From contig CAXXSE010000006.1 of assembly GCA_963664935.2 (NCBI GenBank), positions 992,001-1,056,000 on the forward strand: a stretch of DNA of 64,000 nt, written 5' to 3'. The stretch comes from G963664935 sp963664935. Lineage in GTDB: Bacteria > Pseudomonadota > Gammaproteobacteria > Methylococcales > G963664935. This document shows positions 37,199 to 47,030 of the stretch, in pieces. The position numbers and the translations under genes were made by a program. The notes under the pieces were generated by a model. It was given only the letters and a program-made list of their open reading frames with translations, was not told the DNA's origin and made no database searches. Position 1 is the first letter of the stretch. Each line of letters opens with the position of its first letter.

Positions 37199-37394
37199 AT
37201 TCGGCATCATCAGGATTATCCCATAGTTTATCCAGCACCGGTTCCGAGGCCATCATAGCTGCTTGGGTGAGTTGCCGGTCTGAGTCACATTGACTCAGAA
37301 AATCAATAAAATCTTCTACCTCATTAACACGTTCCGGTGAAAACGTCTGGAGTTTGTGGACGACCTGTTCGATTCGTTGCATTTGCGGCTGCAT
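37185..37394 (-). CDS. DUF2281-like antitoxin
   Basis: A 69-residue acidic protein with LQTFSPERVNEVEDFIDFLS, the segment shared with the second antitoxin at 38266. The C-terminus (LDKLWDNPDDAEYDRL) is the usual toxin-neutralising tail. Pairs with the broken MazF/PemK gene by overlap. Confidence 0.75.
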   Translation of the reverse strand: MQPQMQRIEQVVHKLQTFSPERVNEVEDFIDFLSQCDSDRQLTQAAMMASEPVLDKLWDNPDDAEYDRL

Positions 37395-37406
37395 AATAGT
37401 CTCCGG

Positions 37407-37724
37407 TTAGACGCTGGCATGGTAAGCCTGCCGGGTTTTGGCATCCCGCATCAGGCTATCAATGACATACAAAATACGCTCCCGATCTTTTGGTTTGAGC
37501 GTTTCCAATGATTGCCAGCGGTTCAGCATGGCCTTATCCTGAATAGTATTAAGTTCGTTATCTCCCCACCAGATAATCCAGCGTTACCTCTAAGACCTCG
37601 GCTAGTTTCCGGGCCACAACGATCGACGGTGTAATTTCGCCCCGCTCATACCGGCCAATGATAGCACCCGATGTACCGACTTTTTTCGCAAGCTCAGGTT
37701 GCGACCAGCCCCTTTGTTTGACAA
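37407..37724 (-). pseudogene. XRE-family regulator, 5' truncated and frameshifted
   Basis: The frame reads VKQRGWSQPELAKKVGTSGA, IIGRYERGEITPSIVVARKL and AEVLEVTLDYLVG, a clear Cro/C1 helix-turn-helix. After a G run near 37566 it must shift by one base to continue NELNTIQDKAMLNRW and the tail DSLMRDAKTRQAYHASV. The N-terminal codons are missing: the frame is cut by the GGTGACAGATTTATTT repeat at 37723. Confidence 0.7.
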
Positions 37725-37746
37725 AAAAAGGTGACAGATTTATTTT
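37723..37746 (+). repeat. GGTGACAGATTTATTT repeat, copy 3
   Basis: AAAAAAAGGTGACAGATTTA plus TTTT. It marks the point where the XRE-type gene loses its 5' end. Confidence 0.7.
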
Positions 37747-37824
37747 CCAATATCCTGTGTCTTAAAATGTCTTCTTATATACATGGAATTCGGTGTCAGA
37801 TCTAACAATCGAGTATTTTCTGTA

Positions 37825-38279
37825 TTAACCGGTTTTGTTATCAATTGATTCAATTTTGATAATTCCCCCAAATCGCTCAAAATCCTTCGCATTATGGGTG
37901 AGTAAGCAGGGAATCTCATAAACCAGCATCGTTGCCACGATATTGGCATCGTGAACCTGCTTACCTCCAATCTTGAATTCACCGAGTAGCTTGATAAGCT
38001 GTTCAGTCGTGGCGGCCGTATCATCCGCAACCTGAAATCGTTCCGCCAGATATCGCACCCTGTCGATCACAATTTCTGATGTTGAGGGATTAGCAAAGGT
38101 TTGTGGCCGAGTCCTTGCCGCGATAAATTCCCGTAACACTTGACGACTGATCCACAAGGGACGTTTTGCCTGATGTGCAGTTTTCAGGACAGTTAATGCC
38201 TGTCGTGAAACGGTGCGCCAGCAACATTGGCATAAATTAGCACATTGGTATCAACGAACAGCGGTTCAACGTCCGTCAT
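37825..38279 (-). pseudogene. PIN-domain (VapC-like) toxin with frameshift
   Basis: From ATG 38279 the frame reads DVEPLFVDTNVLIYANVAGA, with the first PIN aspartate, then meets a stop after FHDRH. Shifting one base near 38200 gives ALTVLKTAHQAKRPLWISRQ and continues to GGKQVHDANIVATMLVYEI and LLTHNAKDFERF, which hold the other acidic residues. All catalytic positions are therefore present apart from the indel. Its start overlaps the antitoxin by 14 bases. Confidence 0.78.
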
Positions 38280-38493
38280 CGTCGTACATATCCTCACGTC
38301 TCAGACTCAAGCCTTCCGGCCATTTCCCGAGATGATCCACTGGGAAATCGAGTGGTTTATTGTCGGCGGCAGACCGGCGACGGAGTATACGATCTCGTAA
38401 AAAATCAACAAAGTCTTCGACTTCCGCAATGCGTTCAGTTGGAAGTGAGGCAATCTTCTCGATCAGTGCTTGCAAAGGTTGTGAAGTGTTCAT
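38266..38493 (-). CDS. DUF2281-like antitoxin of the PIN toxin
   Basis: A 75-residue protein: IEKIASLPTERIAEVEDFVD then a basic FLRDRILRRRSAADNK and an acidic tail MYDDDGR. Similar to the antitoxin at 37185 in the ERxxEVEDFxDFL segment although the paired toxins are of different families. Confidence 0.75.
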   Translation of the reverse strand: MNTSQPLQALIEKIASLPTERIAEVEDFVDFLRDRILRRRSAADNKPLDFPVDHLGKWPEGLSLRREDMYDDDGR

Positions 38494-38503
38494 GACTATT
38501 TTC

Positions 38504-38865
38504 TTAATTTCCCTTTATTAAGGGTTCTCGGGTCGTATCCCGGCGGCGATTCTGGTGTTTAATGATCATGCCATCCAACAGTTCTTTGATAATGAGCTTT
38601 CCATGGGAAGTTAATTGACAAATGGCTTCAAATTGAAGCTTAAGCTCATCGTAGGGTCCGACGCTCGTCTTTACCAAAAACCAACGAATTGATACTGATA
38701 CTCAGAGAAATTGCAATTTTTTTAATGCCTCCAGAGCGATGGTCGAGCGCTACCTGATTCGTATCGTCGTATTTGATTAATACGCGGACCGACCTTACCC
38801 GCCATTTCCTGCTGTGCGAGCTCTCTTTCTTTGCGTAGTATTTTCAATCGTACAGTGGCGCTCAT
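38504..38865 (-). pseudogene. XRE-family regulator with two frameshifts
   Basis: From ATG 38865 the frame gives VRLKILRKERELAQQEMAGK and NQIRRYESGSARPSL. A one-base shift gives LKKIAISLSISINSLVFGKDE, and another gives LKLQFEAICQLTSHGKLIIK and ELLDGMIIKHQ. Together they form a typical 115-residue XRE regulator. It lies just upstream of the antitoxin gene and downstream of the NACHT gene. Confidence 0.65.
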
Positions 38866-39035
38866 GGGATCGAATAACCAAGTTGAATACCCCATGATAT
38901 TACCTCCAGCTATCTAATTGGGTTGACAAGGATACCCCATAAGGATGAAAAGAAAAACTATATTACTGCTTGCACAAACTTTTGTTTCGTGCACATAAGT
39001 GCAATGAAATTACTAACGCGGATAATTCTGTTTTT

Positions 39036-41942
39036 TCACGTGATTTGCAATCCCAATTTATTATGAAATTCCTGGCAGCTTCTATACAAGTCCATGACCT
39101 CGGGGACTTGTTCAAAACCGGCGGCCAGACTTTCAAATTCCGACCCCGAGGCCAGCAATAAAGGCAATTCCTGCGATACCGCAAAATCGTGTACACGGTG
39201 CTTTTCGGCGATGACTAGAATGTACAAATAATGAACTGCTCGAATGACGTAGAGAGGATGCCGATAAGTATCGAGAATTGGCGTTAACAGCGCTTGTTGT
39301 AGAGACTTCGAATGCTCGGTTAATGAGGGTCTATTATCCGTGACACTCGCCACTATGGGCAGAATTTTGAGTGTCAACTTATCGTCGAAATTTAACTCGG
39401 GCCAAGAACTACCCGGTTTTGGGATATCGAATAATTGAGCAAACGCTTTTTGATAGCACCAAGCCAGACTGGAAGCGACCGGGGCGAATACAGGGCAACT
39501 TTGAGGGTTTGAATATTCGATAAATTTAGGAAACAAGGCGCGTCGAATGTCGTTAATAGAACGATCACGTGGGTTATTCACCAGTACCCGATAACCCAAT
39601 CCACCAACGAGAATGACACGGGAAAGACCCTTGAGATTTTCGAATTCGTCCAACAATAATTGAATTGCTTGCGCATCGATTGGGGTAACCGTCCATGATA
39701 AAAAACCGATAAAATTACCGGTCACATAGGTTTTCCCGGTATCTCGCCATGTGTCAATGACACATTGGACCTGTTCAGTGCTTATCGCGGGTCCCTGGTA
39801 CATCTCGCCAGCCATTCGATAAATCCCGGAATACAGTTTCACACTCCCGAACTCATCGAAATATCGATAGCGAATACAGTTGATGAAAAATCGGGCGAGC
39901 AGGAGTTCCTGCCAACTGCGGTGGGTGAATCGGAACTTCTCGGCGCCCGTGGAAAGAAAAACATCACTGTTTAACAGCAAGGTGCACAGCTTGACATTTT
40001 CGATGATCGTACAAGCTGTGATAAAGTCTTCACTTTCCCTTGATTGCCCTTGGTTAGCGAAATATTCTTCCCATCGTTTTCTGAGCTGCGCCGCTTCCAT
40101 GCACAAATCGGCTCTATGGATTTCGCCGCGGGATCGATAGAAAAACAGCCAGGCAATGACGGAAAGAGCGATAAAGAGATGCTCCAATTCCACGAAATGA
40201 GTGTGGGTGAGCGGCGTTCCGACAAGACGGCTATTTCTAAGAAAAGTCTCAATAATTTGATTTAAAATAGATGCTTGTGTTAATGTGCCTGATCCCAACC
40301 GTTGGGCGGCGGATGCTCGGTAGTTATTGAGAACAAGTGGCGTTAATATCTTTTCCAATAATTTTTCATCCTGAACGGAAGATAACCATAATTTACACGC
40401 TGGAAAAGCTTCAATCGCCTGTTGCCGGGATAGGGGAAGAATTTCATAGGTGGCTGAAGGGTCATCCGCCAAACGATCCAGCCCGTGAATGTCATTACGA
40501 ATTGCGATTATGATGGACAGTTTGGTATTGGACGAATACTGGTGAACAGCGAGTCGTAGTAATTTGACGATTGTGGATAAACCTATGTTCGGGTAATTAA
40601 CCAAAAAATCGTCCAATCCGTCGAGAATAATTGCGACGGGTTTGGATTCAAATTTTTTCTCCAACCATGCCATGGTGCAGTTTTCTTCAGGACACAACGA
40701 TTGAGCCCATTGCAACCACCAAGCCCACAATCCCTCCCAAGAATAGGTGTGCTCGGATAGTTCGGTGACGGTGATTTGTTGTAACGGAATGAATAAAGGA
40801 AGTGGAGTGGTATCGGGACGGGCTAAATAGTCGCAGGCTAAACGCCACGTAATCATCCTTAGGACCGTCGATTTACCCACTCCGCCGGCGCCTGTTACTA
40901 CCATTCGGGTAGGCCGGTCACTGGTTGCCATGAGGCGATTCACTACAAACCGATAGACCTCTTCTTGAGTGCCAAAAGCCTCTGCTATAGTTGTCGGGAT
41001 TAGGGCTGAATCATTGGGTGATTCGGGTACTGCCGTGGTTTTTATTAATGATACAAAATTTGCCCCGTGATTAACCTCCGTTATACGCATCAATGTTTGA
41101 TCGATAATAATCAGCGAAATGTCTTGGGGGTATTGGCGTACAATATTCGCCACGATTCCGACAATAGGCGCGTTTGAGCGTTGCGGGATTTTGACGCTTT
41201 TATGGGTTCCTCTGATGAGGACCCTGCGTCTCGATTGATCGTTTGATTGGGGTACGGATTGGTCCGATTCCGCGCAAATATCGACGATTACCGGTGTCGG
41301 TTGTTGCGCGTCGAGAGATTGTCGCAGGCAATTGGAAAACTGATGGTCGAGTTCGAGCAACCACCGATTCTTCCATCGCAAGGCGGGAATAATTCGATTT
41401 CGCCCCCAATCTTTTTTTCCTTGACTCAAAAATCGTGTCAGCCCAAACACCGGCGCTAGCAACGGATAACCCAGTGCATAAACTAGATTGATTGCCGTCG
41501 TCAAAATTGGTGATCCCCCAGTATGGGGTACAGCTATATTAACGACTTGCCGGGTTTTCCCCCACAATCCCTTAGATTGTGGGGATTGATAGCCTTGATT
41601 GAGCAATTGCTTGACAACAAGGCCACCGGTACTGTGAGTTACAAAAATAATGTGTCGAAAATCAGCGAACTCCGTCTCGATCCAGGTTTGTAAATCATAG
41701 GCGGCTTGTGAGATGCTGGCTCTATGCCAAAGCTTGGAGGGGTAAGAAAAGGAAAGTACATCTATATCGAGATTGGCGCTCTCAAGTACCCAACCCGGCA
41801 TTTTCCCCCAAGTAGCGCGCGCATCTCCAAACAGTCCGTGTACAAAGACGAGCAAACAAGCGGCTTTTCGTCGTCGTTTTTCCGCAGAGGAATGGATGAC
41901 GCCATACCGACTGGCGTCATGCCAAAAATTATTAGCCGACAT
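39036..41942 (-). CDS. alpha/beta-hydrolase (lipase-like) fused to a NACHT-type STAND NTPase
   Basis: A 968-residue protein. Residues 25-255 are an alpha/beta-hydrolase of the DUF676/SesB kind: oxyanion region LLVFVHGLFGD (31-40), nucleophile elbow VTHSTGGLV (Ser104), Asp near 227 (AESDQSVP) and His247 (RGTHKSV). A STAND NTPase follows: Walker A GAGGVGKS (351-358), Walker B VAIILDGLDDF (436-446) and a sensor-like IIAIRNDIHGLD. The remaining 400 residues are helical without visible repeats. It has no signal peptide. Similar effector-NTPase-sensor layouts serve in bacterial antiphage NACHT/Avs proteins and fungal NLRs; a defence role is inferred from this and the toxin-antitoxin neighbours. Confidence 0.85.
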   Translation of the reverse strand: MSANNFWHDASRYGVIHSSAEKRRRKAACLLVFVHGLFGDARATWGKMPGWVLESANLDIDVLSFSYPSKLWHRASISQAAYDLQTWIETEFADFRHIIFVTHSTGGLVVKQLLNQGYQSPQSKGLWGKTRQVVNIAVPHTGGSPILTTAINLVYALGYPLLAPVFGLTRFLSQGKKDWGRNRIIPALRWKNRWLLELDHQFSNCLRQSLDAQQPTPVIVDICAESDQSVPQSNDQSRRRVLIRGTHKSVKIPQRSNAPIVGIVANIVRQYPQDISLIIIDQTLMRITEVNHGANFVSLIKTTAVPESPNDSALIPTTIAEAFGTQEEVYRFVVNRLMATSDRPTRMVVTGAGGVGKSTVLRMITWRLACDYLARPDTTPLPLFIPLQQITVTELSEHTYSWEGLWAWWLQWAQSLCPEENCTMAWLEKKFESKPVAIILDGLDDFLVNYPNIGLSTIVKLLRLAVHQYSSNTKLSIIIAIRNDIHGLDRLADDPSATYEILPLSRQQAIEAFPACKLWLSSVQDEKLLEKILTPLVLNNYRASAAQRLGSGTLTQASILNQIIETFLRNSRLVGTPLTHTHFVELEHLFIALSVIAWLFFYRSRGEIHRADLCMEAAQLRKRWEEYFANQGQSRESEDFITACTIIENVKLCTLLLNSDVFLSTGAEKFRFTHRSWQELLLARFFINCIRYRYFDEFGSVKLYSGIYRMAGEMYQGPAISTEQVQCVIDTWRDTGKTYVTGNFIGFLSWTVTPIDAQAIQLLLDEFENLKGLSRVILVGGLGYRVLVNNPRDRSINDIRRALFPKFIEYSNPQSCPVFAPVASSLAWCYQKAFAQLFDIPKPGSSWPELNFDDKLTLKILPIVASVTDNRPSLTEHSKSLQQALLTPILDTYRHPLYVIRAVHYLYILVIAEKHRVHDFAVSQELPLLLASGSEFESLAAGFEQVPEVMDLYRSCQEFHNKLGLQIT

Positions 41943-41989
41943 TGCTCGCTAGAGGGGAGGGGAGTGGCTTCCCTGGAAGGCTCTTTATG

Positions 41990-42002
41990 CGGACAGCCTC
42001 CT
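41990..42002. repeat. isolated end of the AGGAGGCTGTCCG repeat family
   Basis: CGGACAGCCTCCT matches the tip of the palindromic elements at 12479, 19874 and 22162. Only 13 bases are recognisable. Confidence 0.35.
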
Positions 42003-42053
42003 TGTCGCATATGTTAGATGTGTTTCCAAAACCACGCCCCCGCGTTTACCCGC

Positions 42054-42380
42054 TTAGCGTTCGTTAATCCTAAGGCAATCCAGTTGAACACCCTTTTTCC
42101 GGCAGCGAAATCCCTCGGCGGACTCTTCGCAATCCATCTCGCCTTCACTCGCGAATTTCTTGAATGACCAGCCTACACCAGCACTCCTGCAATTGGTCTT
42201 CGATGAAACATGCATGTCCTCGGTTGCTAGCGCCATAGCTGATTCTTTATCTTTTTTCCAGTCGGAAAACGTTTCAAACTGCCGGTCGATAGTCTGAGAA
42301 TCGTATTTGGGGGCTTTGTTGGGTGAATTACAGGCGGATAGAACAAAAAGGCAGCAACAAGCGGCAATGAATATTTTCAT
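42054..42380 (-). CDS. small putative lipoprotein
   Basis: About 108 residues starting MKIFIAACCCLFVLSACNSP: a short basic start, hydrophobic segment and lipobox LSAC, so a lipid-anchored envelope protein. I start at ATG 42380 because GGAG lies seven bases upstream; an upstream TTG would overlap that site. The mature part has five further cysteines, which suggests disulfides in the periplasm. Function unknown. Confidence 0.75.
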   Translation of the reverse strand: MKIFIAACCCLFVLSACNSPNKAPKYDSQTIDRQFETFSDWKKDKESAMALATEDMHVSSKTNCRSAGVGWSFKKFASEGEMDCEESAEGFRCRKKGVQLDCLRINER

Positions 42381-42565
42381 AATTTTCTCCAAAGGTGGTT
42401 CGTTATTTAAATGGGGTTTTTAATTAAAACCTATATGATACCCGATGAATTGTATTGAATAAGCAATTTCATGTCGAGAGGAAGTTTCACCTAGACTGAA
42501 ATGAGCCTACGAAAAAAGAGGCCGATTTATCTTTTCCCGGGTTTTCATGTCTTACGGGCGAATTC

Positions 42566-43318
42566 TTAGAGATTCACGAAATTTCTTTGTCTAAGCACTT
42601 CGTAAAGAACGACTCCGGTCGCTACGGACAAATTCAAACTCTCAATTTGTCCATACATCGGAAGCTTTATCAACAAATCGCAGTTTTCTTTCGTTAGACG
42701 CCGTAAACCTTTACCTTCCGCACCGATCACAATGGCCAAAGGCAAGGTTAAATCGGATTCGTATACTGTTTTCTCCGCTGCCCCATCGGCGCCTATCAGC
42801 CAAATGCCTTGTTTTTTTAGCCATTCCATTGTTCGAGCCAGATTAGTCACCTTAAACAGAGGGACGGTTTCGACCGCACCGCTGGCGACTTTATATACCG
42901 TAGGCGATACATCGGCTGATCGGTCTTTAGTAATGATAATGCCATGAACTCCCGCGGCATCGGCCGTTCTAAAGCACGCCCCAAGGTTATGGGGATCTTG
43001 AATCTGGTCCAGAATCAAAAATAACGGTATTTCCGTGGATTGCTCGACGGCGTCTTTGAGTTGTTGTTCGTTACGTTCGACGGGAAGTTCGACGTCGATT
43101 ACGACTCCTTGATGATTAGCCAGCTGCGACAATGTATCCAACTGATTTCTGTTGGTGGGCTGGATTTCTATAGGGAGATCGTTTAACAGTTGGCAAAATT
43201 TTTCGTTTCGTTTGTCGCGACGCTTAGTATCCAACCACACGTTAACGATTTTTTGGGGTGTATGTTTGACCGCGGCTTCAACGGCATGCCAACCAAATAA
43301 TCTTTTGACTTCATTCAT
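42566..43318 (-). CDS. rlmB: 23S rRNA (guanosine-2'-O)-methyltransferase RlmB
   Basis: A 250-residue SpoU/TrmH-family methyltransferase of normal length. The three SPOUT motifs are visible: LILDQIQDPHNLGACFRTAD, AIVIGAEGKGLRRL and LPMYGQIESLNLSVATGVVL. It modifies G2251 of 23S rRNA. The start overlaps the rnr stop by four bases, the usual gammaproteobacterial rnr-rlmB arrangement. Confidence 0.95.
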   Translation of the reverse strand: MNEVKRLFGWHAVEAAVKHTPQKIVNVWLDTKRRDKRNEKFCQLLNDLPIEIQPTNRNQLDTLSQLANHQGVVIDVELPVERNEQQLKDAVEQSTEIPLFLILDQIQDPHNLGACFRTADAAGVHGIIITKDRSADVSPTVYKVASGAVETVPLFKVTNLARTMEWLKKQGIWLIGADGAAEKTVYESDLTLPLAIVIGAEGKGLRRLTKENCDLLIKLPMYGQIESLNLSVATGVVLYEVLRQRNFVNL

Positions 43319-45537
43319 CGACGGCGCCGGCGTTTTGTTTTCTTCGATGTTATCAATTCGAAATCGATTTTCCGTTCATCCAGATCGACTCTCGCAACAC
43401 TGACTTGCACTGTGTCGCCAAGGCGATAATTTACGCCGGACCGTTCGCCGTAAAGTCTGTGTCCAATGGGATCGAAGTGGAAATAGTCTCGATCAAGGGT
43501 GGCGACATGGACCAGTCCCTCGACAAAAATCCCTTTCAATTCGACAAAGAAACCAAAGGATGTCACGCCACTGATGATACCTTTAAACTCGTCACCCAGC
43601 TTATCCAGCATATATTCGCATTTCAGCCAAGAAATCACATCCCGAGTGGCTTCGTCGGCACGTCGCTCGGTGCTCGAACAATGCTCGCCCAGCTTCACCA
43701 TATCGTTTTGACTATACACCCAATTTTTCACTGGCTGGCTACCCAGACAATACTTGATTGCTCGATGAACCAGTAGATCCGGGTAGCGACGAATAGGCGA
43801 AGTAAAGTGGGTATAGGATTCCAGCGCCAACCCAAAATGGCCGCCAAACTCCGGACTGTAAACAGCTTGGGACAATGACCGTAATAATACGGTTTGAATC
43901 AAATGGGCATCCGGCCTATCTTCGATTTGGCCGATTAAGGTCATATAATCTTTGGGGCTGGGTTTATCCCCACCTTCCAGCCCTAAACCCAATCCTCCTA
44001 AAAATGTTCTTAAATCATTTATTTTTTCCGACTTCGGGCCGTCATGGACTCTAAGCAAGTGAGGTATTTTTTTTCGCTTTAGAAACCGGGCGCTGGCGAT
44101 ATTCGCTAATATCATGCATTCTTCTATTAACTTATGCGCGTCGTTCCGTTCCGTGGGAACTATTTCTTCAATTTTTCGCCCTTTTCCAAAAATGATCCGC
44201 TGTTCCTGGGTATCGAAGTCAATGGCGCCCCGTTCGTCACGGCTTTGACGTAATGTGCGGTAAAGCGCGTATAGCTCTTCCAAGCCTTCAACCAAAGCTT
44301 TGTATTTGTTTCGAAGACGGCGATCCTTTTTCTCCAGAATCTTGGCCACATCGGTATAGGTCATGCGTGCGTGAGAACGCATCACCGCTTCATAAAACTG
44401 GGTGCTTCTAATTTGGCCTTCTTCGCTGATAGATAATTCGCAAACCAGACAAAGGCGATCTTGCTCCGGATTTAACGAACACAGCCCATTGGAAAGAGCC
44501 TCCGGCAGCATTGGAATCACACGGTCTGGAAAATATACCGAAGTACCGCGTTGGTAGGCTTCGTGATCAAGCCCGGTGTCGGGAACGACATAATGGGAAA
44601 CATCGGCAATCGCTACCAGTAAACGCCATCCTTTGGGTGTGCGCGCGCAATATACGGCATCGTCAAAGTCCCGGGCATCTTCCCCATCAATAGTAATCAA
44701 GGGAAGTTGTCGGAGATCCTTTCGTTCGTTTGCGGTTTTTTTAGAAATGGTTTTACCAAAGCGTTTGGCTTCATCAACCACCTTTTCCGGCCACTCGCAG
44801 GGTAAATCGTAGCTTCGAATCGCCATTTCAATTTCCATTCCGGGGGCCATATGCTCGCCGAGCACTTCAACGATTTGGCCGATAGGTTGTTTCCGGCGAT
44901 TCGGCTGTTCGATGATTTCAACCACCACGATTTGTTCGTGACGCGCCTCATTTCTGTGAGTTTCAGGTATGAGTATGTCTTTGGCCAGATTTTTATTATC
45001 GGGAATGACCAATAACACCCCGCGTTCGTCGTACAGCCGTCCCACCACTCGATGAGTATTCCTTTCCAACACCTGGACGACAGCGGCTTCTTTCCGGCCG
45101 CGTCGATCAACCCCTTTTATGCGTACCAATACGCGGTCGTTATGCATCAGTGCCCGCATTTCTTTAGGCGAGAGAAATAAATCATCGCCACCTTTGTCCG
45201 GTTTCAAAAAACCAAAGCCATCCGGGTGACCGATGACTCGGCCCGGGGCTAAATCCGCTTGATTGATCAGGCAAAAGCAATCCCGCCGGTTACGATGGAG
45301 TTGACCATCCCGTTCCATGGCCCTCAATCGCCGCCTCAGCGCTTCGTGTTCCTCTTCTCCAATTAAACCCAGCCCCTCGCTCAGCTCTTCGCGTGTCAAA
45401 GGCAAGGCTCGTTCGGTCAAGTAGTTTAAAATGAGTTCCCGACTGGGTATTGGGCGATCGTACTTTTTTGCTTCACGGGATGCGTAAGGATCTTTCAACC
45501 GCGGAGATTTTAGTTTTTTTGTTTTTGAGGTAGCCAT
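43315..45537 (-). CDS. rnr: ribonuclease R
   Basis: A 740-residue RNB-family 3'-5' exoribonuclease. An N-terminal winged-helix region (SRELILNYLTERALPLTREE) is followed by cold-shock domains, the RNB catalytic core with ITIDGEDARDFDDAVYC (metal-binding aspartates) and a C-terminal S1 domain (DEFKGIISGVTSFGFFVEL). The tail is basic (KKTKRRRRR). It degrades structured RNA. Confidence 0.95.
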   Translation of the reverse strand: MATSKTKKLKSPRLKDPYASREAKKYDRPIPSRELILNYLTERALPLTREELSEGLGLIGEEEHEALRRRLRAMERDGQLHRNRRDCFCLINQADLAPGRVIGHPDGFGFLKPDKGGDDLFLSPKEMRALMHNDRVLVRIKGVDRRGRKEAAVVQVLERNTHRVVGRLYDERGVLLVIPDNKNLAKDILIPETHRNEARHEQIVVVEIIEQPNRRKQPIGQIVEVLGEHMAPGMEIEMAIRSYDLPCEWPEKVVDEAKRFGKTISKKTANERKDLRQLPLITIDGEDARDFDDAVYCARTPKGWRLLVAIADVSHYVVPDTGLDHEAYQRGTSVYFPDRVIPMLPEALSNGLCSLNPEQDRLCLVCELSISEEGQIRSTQFYEAVMRSHARMTYTDVAKILEKKDRRLRNKYKALVEGLEELYALYRTLRQSRDERGAIDFDTQEQRIIFGKGRKIEEIVPTERNDAHKLIEECMILANIASARFLKRKKIPHLLRVHDGPKSEKINDLRTFLGGLGLGLEGGDKPSPKDYMTLIGQIEDRPDAHLIQTVLLRSLSQAVYSPEFGGHFGLALESYTHFTSPIRRYPDLLVHRAIKYCLGSQPVKNWVYSQNDMVKLGEHCSSTERRADEATRDVISWLKCEYMLDKLGDEFKGIISGVTSFGFFVELKGIFVEGLVHVATLDRDYFHFDPIGHRLYGERSGVNYRLGDTVQVSVARVDLDERKIDFELITSKKTKRRRRR

Positions 45538-45723
45538 ATTCTAATGAGGATAACCCTATCCGGATTAGATTTCACGGATAGATGCAAATAATTGGGTGAC
45601 GAATTAAAGAAGTTTTTTAGGATAAGCTAATTCCTGTATAATCCCACCGCTATCATGACGGCGCGTGGTTATCGGCTATGCGCCCGCAGTGGGATATTGA
45701 TTAACCAACGACTCAATGTTCAG

Positions 45724-45810
45724 GCCGAGGTGGCGAAATTGGTAGACGCGCATGGTTCAGGTCCATGTGGGGGCAACCCCGTGGAGGTTCAAGTCCTCTC
45801 CTCGGCACCA
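45724..45810 (+). tRNA. tRNA-Leu(CAG)
   Basis: An 87-nt class II tRNA with encoded CCA. Acceptor GCCGAGG pairs with CCTCGGC; the D arm contains TTGGTAGACGC; the anticodon loop TTCAGGT gives CAG; the long variable arm GTGGGGGCAACCCCGT follows; and the T arm is GGAGGTTCAAGTCCTCT. All stems pair. Confidence 0.96.
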
Positions 45811-47004
45811 TATTACAATTATGACCTAAAAACCCCTCTAACACCTTGAACGGCAAGGTGGTTTTGGCGGTTCTATATCCTTCTCCACGCACATAAGTCA
45901 GTTTATCCGAAAACGCTAATTTGAGCACCGCGCGCTTGTGTTCAAGTTGCTCGGAAGCCCATAGCTTATAGGGGTTTGAGAGAAACCCGTCGCGGTTCTA
46001 TAAGTTTCGTCATACCCCTTGAGCGGGCGACCGCAATTGGCGATTTTTTACTGATCACGATTTCTTCAAAGATTCCCGGTAAAACCTCTGGACAGTATCG
46101 ACATCCGAGCCAATATCAACCATCGTGTTCATGATGTGCCATAGAACGTGCATCATATCATTTTGCTGGTCTTCGGTAAGCGCAAACTTGCGGAAGAGAA
46201 TTTCGCGGTCTACGGGACGGGTTTAGGATCTAGCCTGCTCCTTTATTGTGTAAGATTTAAATTGCATATCCCGTCTCTCATTCGGACCAAGAAGATTTAC
46301 ATTCAGGTACATGACACTTGTTTTGACGCATGGGCGGTGGGCTTCCCGGCTACCTTGAATGAATTGTTAACTCGTGCTGAAGAAATGCATGATCAGGATG
46401 CAGTCAAAGCAATAGAATCTATACTCCAGGAAATTCGCAAAACTACCGGCTCAAATGATTGATGGTCAGCTTTCCAGAGAGACAAATCACTACACACCGA
46501 AAATCTTCGTGGATTTGTTAGGATTTTACGCCAGGCTAACAATCCCTCCGAATGTTTTTCAACCCGTATTTCGATAGTGCTGAAAAAACTATCCGGCAAT
46601 GAGACCCGTCCAATATAGCCAAATGTAGATCGCGCCTTGCCAATCGGTCTGTCATGATTTGCGAGCATTCACGTTTTGCACTGACCCACGTCAGGTTCAT
46701 TGGTTCGACGCTGACCTTAAAACTTTTCGATACTTCACATTTGGACTATGGCTTGGCGTTTCACGCAAGCTGTGCTTTGTACTACAAGTAGTACAAAGCG
46801 CTTGGCAAGGGGACTTGCTGCGCGTCCCCGTTGCATCCCCCCAGCTGTACCACATCTTCAGCATTGAGCTTTGAAGCACCGTAAAACGTAGCGCCGTTTT
46901 TAATCACTCGCAGGACTTGGAGAGTTGCCTTCGATTCAATTTCCTAAAACTTATCTCTGTCGTGAGGTATTCGGAGATTGATTTCAAGAGACAGTTATAA
47001 GAGT
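45811..47004. other. region with gene remnants only
   Basis: No full gene is convincing. On the minus strand from about 46222 to a stop at 46055, the frame reads PVDREILFRKFALTEDQQND, MMHVLWHIMNTMVDIG and DVDTVQRFYRESLKKS, which looks like a real short protein or C-terminal remnant, with a stop just upstream. Other short frames lack motifs. Confidence 0.35.
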
Positions 47005-47030
47005 TAAAAAGGCCGATTTTTTGGCCTTTT
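47005..47030. terminator. hairpin, possible bidirectional terminator
   Basis: AAAAAGGCC and GGCCTTTT pair around a GATTTTTT loop. It lies outside the IS3 element's left end with no clear gene upstream, so its role is uncertain. Confidence 0.4.

Noticed and set aside
46148..46462. 104-codon plus-strand open frame starting MHHIILLVFGKRKLAEENF
   Set aside because: Its first part is antisense to a more protein-like minus-strand stretch at 46055-46222 and no domain is recognisable.
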